Shown here: positions 7,509 to 11,250 of the stretch, piece by piece
Numbering within the stretch: position 1 is the stretch's first letter
Layout of the letters: each line of letters starts with the position of its first letter
Assembly (NCBI GenBank): GCA_964424205.1
Contig: CAYRIF010000110.1
Span: 1-11,250 of the forward strand
Reading direction: 5' to 3'
DNA from: CAYRIF01 sp964424205
GTDB lineage: Bacteria; Bacteroidota; Bacteroidia; Cytophagales; Cyclobacteriaceae
DNA length: 11,250 nucleotides
Translations under genes and position numbers: made by a program
The notes under the pieces: generated by a model
Databases searched by the model: none
Told to the model about the DNA's origin: nothing
Seen by the model: only the letters and a program-made list of their open reading frames with translations

Positions 7509-8119
7509 TTGGAATTATTAATTATGGCTCTGGGAATGTATTTGCTATTGAGAATGTCTACAAAAAGTTAAACATTGAATACAAAATTGTTGAGAGCCCC
7601 GAAGATATGAGACTGATGGATAAATTAGTTCTGCCAGGAGTAGGTGCATTTGATGAAGTCATGAGTTTGTTGTTACAATCAGGGCTGAAGCAAGTATTAG
7701 ACGAGCAGGTATTAGAGAAAAGTGTTCCAATTTTGGGTGTTTGTGTTGGAATGCAAGTGATGGCTAAAAGTAGTGAGGAAGGTAAGATGGCTGGGTTTGG
7801 CTGGATTGATGGAATAGTAAAGAAGTTTGATGCAACAAAAATGGAAAGGAAGCCATTTCTTCCTCACCTTGGGTGGAATTCTATAGAAAAAAAGGGGGAA
7901 CCTGAAATATTAGATGGTGTAGATTCTGAGTTTGGGTTTTATTTTCTTCATACTTATTATTTTTCTTGTAATAATGAGAATGACGTTGTTTCGTTTACTA
8001 ATTATGGAGAGCGGTTTGTTTCTGCTCTGAACTCAAGAAATATATATGGTGTACAGTTTCACCCTGAAAAAAGCCATACGAATGGAATGAATGTCTTTAA
8101 AAATTTTGCAAAACTGTAG
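7505..8119 (+). CDS. hisH: HisH-like glutamine amidotransferase of the acetamidino module
   Basis: Class I (triad) glutaminase of 204 residues, the normal HisH length. Seen directly: INYGSGN at the N-terminus (5-11), oxyanion-strand PGVG (44-47), nucleophile Cys80 in GVCVGMQ (78-84), and His186 and Glu188 in QFHPEKS. All catalytic residues are present. It should hydrolyse glutamine and pass ammonia to the HisF-like partner encoded next. In histidine synthesis HisH pairs with HisF to make imidazole glycerol phosphate. Here no other his gene is present and the gene overlaps wbpG by 4 bases, so its role is taken to be ammonia supply to the WbpG-type amidotransferase, as described for the P. aeruginosa HisH2/HisF2/WbpG set. 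It ends 3 bases before hisF. Confidence 0.92.
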   Translation: MIGIINYGSGNVFAIENVYKKLNIEYKIVESPEDMRLMDKLVLPGVGAFDEVMSLLLQSGLKQVLDEQVLEKSVPILGVCVGMQVMAKSSEEGKMAGFGWIDGIVKKFDATKMERKPFLPHLGWNSIEKKGEPEILDGVDSEFGFYFLHTYYFSCNNENDVVSFTNYGERFVSALNSRNIYGVQFHPEKSHTNGMNVFKNFAKL

Positions 8120-8122
8120 TGT

Positions 8123-8893
8123 ATGCTTAGACCAAGAATTATACCCGCATTGTTGGTTCGTAATAGGGGGTTAGTTAAGACCATACGCTTTAAAGAGCCA
8201 AAATATGTTGGCGATCCCATAAATGCAGTGAAGATATTTAATGAAAAAGCTGTTGATGAGTTGATGGTATTGGACATTGATGCAACTTTGGAAAATAGAG
8301 AGCCTGATTTTCAGATGATAAAGAATTTGGCTGCTGAATGTCGAATGCCATTTTGTTATGGTGGAGGCATAAAAACAGCGGAGCATGCAAGAAGGATTAT
8401 TCGACTTGGTGCAGAAAAAGTCGCCTTAAGCTCTGCCGTTGTTAAGAGACCAGACATTGTCATTGAAATAGCTACAGCGGTGGGATTACAAAGCGTCGTT
8501 GTTGTGTTGGATGTTAAGAAAAAAGGTATATTTGGGAAGTATGAAGTAGTCCTAGAGAATGGTCAAAAATATACAGGAATTAACCCAATTGAGTTTGCAA
8601 AGAAAGTAGAAAGCTTAGGGGTTGGAGAGATTATTATCAATTCAGTCGATAAGGATGGAACAATGCAAGGGTATGACTTGAAATTAGCAAAAGCTATTAG
8701 AGCAGCGGTGTCGTGCCCTATTTCAATATTAGGAGGCGCAGCGTCTTTGGCTGATATTGGAGAGTTAGTTAAGGAGCTCGGTGTGGTAGGGGCTGCGGCA
8801 GGCAGCCTTTTTGTTTTTAAAGGTAAGTACCGAGCCGTTTTAATAAACTATCCGACGATTGCTGAAAGGAAACCTTTAAATATAAATGTCTAA
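8123..8893 (+). CDS. hisF: HisF-like (AglZ/HisF2-type) acetamidino modification protein
   Basis: TIM-barrel protein of 256 residues related to the synthase subunit of imidazole glycerol phosphate synthase. It aligns without gaps to about residue 130 of classical HisF: Arg5, Asp51, GGGIK (80-84), Lys99 and Asp130 fall at the same numbers as in Thermotoga HisF. The catalytic acid Asp11 is replaced by Leu11 (RIIPALLV). The four residues known to gate the ammonia channel (Arg5, Glu46, Lys99 and Glu167 in Thermotoga) are present as Arg5, Glu46, Lys99 and Glu169. The protein has thus probably lost cyclase activity but still accepts ammonia from HisH and passes it to WbpG. No other histidine genes are near. 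ATG 8123 follows the hisH stop by 3 bases, and the end overlaps the next gene by 8. Confidence 0.92.
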   Translation: MLRPRIIPALLVRNRGLVKTIRFKEPKYVGDPINAVKIFNEKAVDELMVLDIDATLENREPDFQMIKNLAAECRMPFCYGGGIKTAEHARRIIRLGAEKVALSSAVVKRPDIVIEIATAVGLQSVVVVLDVKKKGIFGKYEVVLENGQKYTGINPIEFAKKVESLGVGEIIINSVDKDGTMQGYDLKLAKAIRAAVSCPISILGGAASLADIGELVKELGVVGAAAGSLFVFKGKYRAVLINYPTIAERKPLNINV

Positions 8894-9878
8894 GATGACA
8901 AATAGTTTTGGAGATGGTTGGCGAAATTTATATTTGTTGATTCCAGTGATTCTTGGTGTTGCTATGGGGGTCTATTTCGTTCCACTATTATATAAAAAAT
9001 TACCTTCCGACTATGTACGAACACGGTTAATTTTAGAAGCCTTAGCGCCTTCCAACCAAGAAAAACCTGATATTATAATATTTGGAAGTAGTGTCGCGAT
9101 GGCATCAGTAAATGGTAATGTGTTAATGGATAGTTTAGGAGGAGTCGCCTATAATTTAGCAAGCACTGGTCAAAGTTTTCCAGAAAGTTTGCTGTATTAT
9201 AGTAAAATTAATAGACCGACAGCAGTGGTTGTTCAATTTGTAGGAGTAGATGAATTGATTAATAAACCAGTTTTAGAGAAACAAAAAATTAGAAATTTTA
9301 GATTGTATGGATATACTGCTGATCAAGAAACAAATAAGCTTTTGGCGCCAATTGATGTTCATTATCTTCATAGTTCTTTTTTAAAAATTAAAGTAGATTC
9401 TCGAGCACTTATTTCGAACTCTATTAATAGAGTTGCACGGGGGCTTTTGCGTAAAGACCTAAACCTATCTGATCTCAATTCTGAGCTTTTTTATCCAACA
9501 CCATATACAGTTAGATTACCCAAGGTGAAATATGATGCTCTTATTAAGGAATATAACCCAAAAGAAAAAATAGATGCTATTAACCTAGATTCCAGTTTTG
9601 TGAACTTATGTAAAAATGCAGATGATTTTTTATTCAGAAGAGGTGTAAAGTTTTTTTTAGTGATAAATCCCACAAACCCATCCTTAACAAATTATACACC
9701 TGCTTTAGGAAGAAAAATTGACTTGGCAATGGCCAACTGCGGTTTTAGGCATTTGAATTATCTAAATTTCTTTAGCTTGCTTGAAGATAAGGACTTTATT
9801 GATAATTGTCACCCCGCACCAGCTGGTGCTAACAAAATTACACAAGAATTATTTTTGCAGCTAAATATTAAAAATTAG
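8886..9878 (+). CDS. Membrane-anchored SGNH-hydrolase-like protein, probable MBOAT partner
   Basis: Protein of 330 residues with one N-terminal hydrophobic segment (about 15-35), presumably a signal anchor that places the rest in the periplasm. After it comes IIIFGSSVAMAS (63-74), matching the SGNH block I with Ser69 as likely nucleophile. Near the C-terminus, DNCHPAPAGANKI has Asp306 and His309 in the D-x-x-H arrangement of the block V dyad. A mid-protein FFLVINPTNPS stretch may carry further active-site parts. The architecture recalls DltD, AlgJ/AlgX and PatB, which act with an MBOAT protein in O-acylating cell-envelope polymers; the MBOAT gene follows after 2 bases. I infer transfer of an acyl (probably acetyl) group to the polysaccharide. 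ATG 8886 overlaps hisF by 8 bases; ATG 8895 is an alternative. It is not closely recognisable as any named member, so no symbol is given. Confidence 0.75.
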   Translation: MSKMTNSFGDGWRNLYLLIPVILGVAMGVYFVPLLYKKLPSDYVRTRLILEALAPSNQEKPDIIIFGSSVAMASVNGNVLMDSLGGVAYNLASTGQSFPESLLYYSKINRPTAVVVQFVGVDELINKPVLEKQKIRNFRLYGYTADQETNKLLAPIDVHYLHSSFLKIKVDSRALISNSINRVARGLLRKDLNLSDLNSELFYPTPYTVRLPKVKYDALIKEYNPKEKIDAINLDSSFVNLCKNADDFLFRRGVKFFLVINPTNPSLTNYTPALGRKIDLAMANCGFRHLNYLNFFSLLEDKDFIDNCHPAPAGANKITQELFLQLNIKN

Positions 9879-9880
9879 GT

Positions 9881-11250
9881 ATGCTTTTTCATTCGGTAAC
9901 CTTTCTGATATTTTTTTTACTGCTATTGATTGTCTTGCTTTTTCTAAGAAATAATAAGCAAGAAAAGGTTGTGTACCTTGTGTTTAGTTGCGTTTTTTAC
10001 ATGTGGTGGAATCCTGTTTTTATTTTACTCATTTTCTTGTCAACAATTGTTGATTTTTATTTGGGTAGGAAAATATTTGAAACGATTGATAAAAAAGCAA
10101 GAACCTTTTTTCTGCTCCTTAGTGTTTCCTTTAATTTAGGCTTATTGGGTTTTTTTAAGTATTTTTACTTCTTCGAAAATAGTTTGTTTTTTATTTTTAG
10201 ACAATTTGGATATGTCCCGAATTGGGTTGATTTAAAAATAGTTCTTCCTGTTGGTATTTCTTTTTACACCTTTCAAACGATGAGTTACTCTATAGATATT
10301 TATCGGAAGGATCTGAAACCTGCAAATTCATTTTTAGATTTCGCAGTTTTTGTATCTTTTTTTCCGCAACTTGTTGCAGGACCAATTGTTAGGGCACGAG
10401 ACTTTCTTTATCAACTAAAGACAAGACGTGTAATCTCTTTTAAAAAGAAATATATATTGTTGATTTTGAAGGGGTTATTTAAAAAAGCAGTAATTGCTGA
10501 TCAATTAGGAGTGTTTGTTGATAGTATTTACCATACACCAGATTCATTTCCAAGTATTATAATTTGGATTGCTACAATTGCTTTTTCTATTCAAATTTAT
10601 AGCGATTTTTCGGGATACACTGATATGGCAATAGGGATTGCTAATGTTCTAGGGTTTAAATTCCCCTTAAATTTTAATAGACCTTATTTTGCAATCACCC
10701 CATCAGACTTTTGGCGAAGATGGCACATAAGTCTTTCTACATGGTTGAAGGATTATTTGTATATTTCTCTTGGGGGAAACAAAAAGGGCACTATACTTAC
10801 TTATAGGAACTTAATGCTTACGATGCTGATAGGTGGGTTGTGGCATGGGCCTAGCTGGAACTTTGTTATTTGGGGGTTTTTGCATGGGGTGATTTTAATT
10901 GTTTATCGTGTTCTGAAGGTTGACTCTTTTCTTGCTGTTAAAAATAAAAGAATATTTAATGTTTTATCTTGGGTAGTTGTACAGTTTTGGGTCTTGTTAA
11001 CATGGATTAGTTTTAGACAGACGGATTTCTCTAAAATGATAGTAACAATGAAGAAGTTTCTTGTATTTGACTTTGATTTTTCACTTCAAAATATTGGACT
11101 TGGACGGCTAGGAATTTTCTCTGCTTTTTTTATTATTTTACTTTTTTGGAGTATCCACTTATACTCATATCTAGTTGGAGGGATAGATTTAAAGTGGAAA
11201 AATTTTTCATCATTTAAATTATTTGTTCTTCTATTTATAGTTGGTATTTT
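9881..11250 (+). CDS. MBOAT family O-acyltransferase (AlgI/DltB-like), 3' end beyond window
   Basis: A frame open from ATG 9881 to the window edge (456 complete codons) encodes a polytopic membrane protein; AlgI-type proteins are usually about 470-520 residues, so only the end is missing. I translated it by hand and found no stop. Motifs: an LPVGISFYTFQTMSYSID stretch, FFPQLVAGPIVR, YSDFSGYTDMAIG, FWRRWHISLSTWLKDYLYI with His282, and GGLWHGPSWNF with His322, the position of the essential His of P. aeruginosa AlgI. The family moves an acyl group from a cytoplasmic donor across the membrane to a polysaccharide on the outer face. With the SGNH-like gene just upstream it forms an O-acylation pair like AlgI/AlgJ, PatA/PatB or DltB/DltD. 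The start follows the previous stop by 2 bases. A T8 run occurs at 9911-9918. Target is inferred to be the glycan made by this locus. Confidence 0.9.
   Translation, partial: MLFHSVTFLIFFLLLLIVLLFLRNNKQEKVVYLVFSCVFYMWWNPVFILLIFLSTIVDFYLGRKIFETIDKKARTFFLLLSVSFNLGLLGFFKYFYFFENSLFFIFRQFGYVPNWVDLKIVLPVGISFYTFQTMSYSIDIYRKDLKPANSFLDFAVFVSFFPQLVAGPIVRARDFLYQLKTRRVISFKKKYILLILKGLFKKAVIADQLGVFVDSIYHTPDSFPSIIIWIATIAFSIQIYSDFSGYTDMAIGIANVLGFKFPLNFNRPYFAITPSDFWRRWHISLSTWLKDYLYISLGGNKKGTILTYRNLMLTMLIGGLWHGPSWNFVIWGFLHGVILIVYRVLKVDSFLAVKNKRIFNVLSWVVVQFWVLLTWISFRQTDFSKMIVTMKKFLVFDFDFSLQNIGLGRLGIFSAFFIILLFWSIHLYSYLVGGIDLKWKNFSSFKLFVLLFIVGI

Noticed and set aside
7505..8893. Histidine biosynthesis operon fragment
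   Set aside because: The hisH and hisF genes overlap or adjoin wbpG, no other his gene is present, and the HisF has Leu instead of catalytic Asp11, so they belong to sugar modification.

Overview
This is an AT-rich window (roughly one third G+C by eye) holding part of a surface-polysaccharide locus of the Wzx/Wzy type, most likely an O-antigen or capsule cluster of a Gram-negative bacterium. All ten recognisable genes lie on the + strand and are packed so tightly (from 8-base overlaps to 4-base gaps) that they read as one operon with translational coupling. Shine-Dalgarno sequences are weak or absent before most starts, which argues against a Bacillota host. The species cannot be named from the sequence.

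Layout. Bases 1-281 hold no complete gene: possibly the tail of an upstream gene (to base 77), then a leader with small inverted repeats. Next come a Gfo/Idh/MocA sugar oxidoreductase (282-1316) and a non-hydrolysing UDP-N-acetylhexosamine 2-epimerase (1313-2359), which make or tailor a nucleotide-activated amino sugar. They are followed by a Wzx-type flippase (2352-3659), a GT4-like glycosyltransferase (3663-4988) and a Wzy-type polymerase (4991-6322). An acetamidino-modification module follows: WbpG-like N-acetyl sugar amidotransferase (6324-7508), HisH-like glutaminase (7505-8119) and HisF-like partner (8123-8893). The last two genes are a membrane-anchored SGNH-hydrolase-like protein (8886-9878) and an AlgI/DltB-type MBOAT O-acyltransferase (9881 to the window edge, 3' end missing).

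Working model (inference from families and order). The oxidoreductase and epimerase help make a UDP-linked acetamido sugar. HisH releases ammonia from glutamine, HisF passes it on, and WbpG uses it with ATP to turn an N-acetyl group into an acetamidino group. The GT4 enzyme adds one sugar to the lipid-linked repeat, Wzx flips the repeat and Wzy polymerises it. The MBOAT/SGNH pair probably O-acylates the glycan on the periplasmic side. The initiating transferase, other glycosyltransferases, chain-length regulator and several sugar-synthesis enzymes (for example counterparts of WbpA, WbpD and WbpE) are not in the window.

The most notable points are: a 12-T homopolymer inside wzx where loss of one T gives an immediate stop; a 9-A tract in the glycosyltransferase with the same property and a 10-A tract at the start of the amidotransferase; a HisF paralogue that has lost catalytic Asp11 but keeps the ammonia-gate residues; and an alginate-type O-acylation pair joined to an acetamidino module in one operon.
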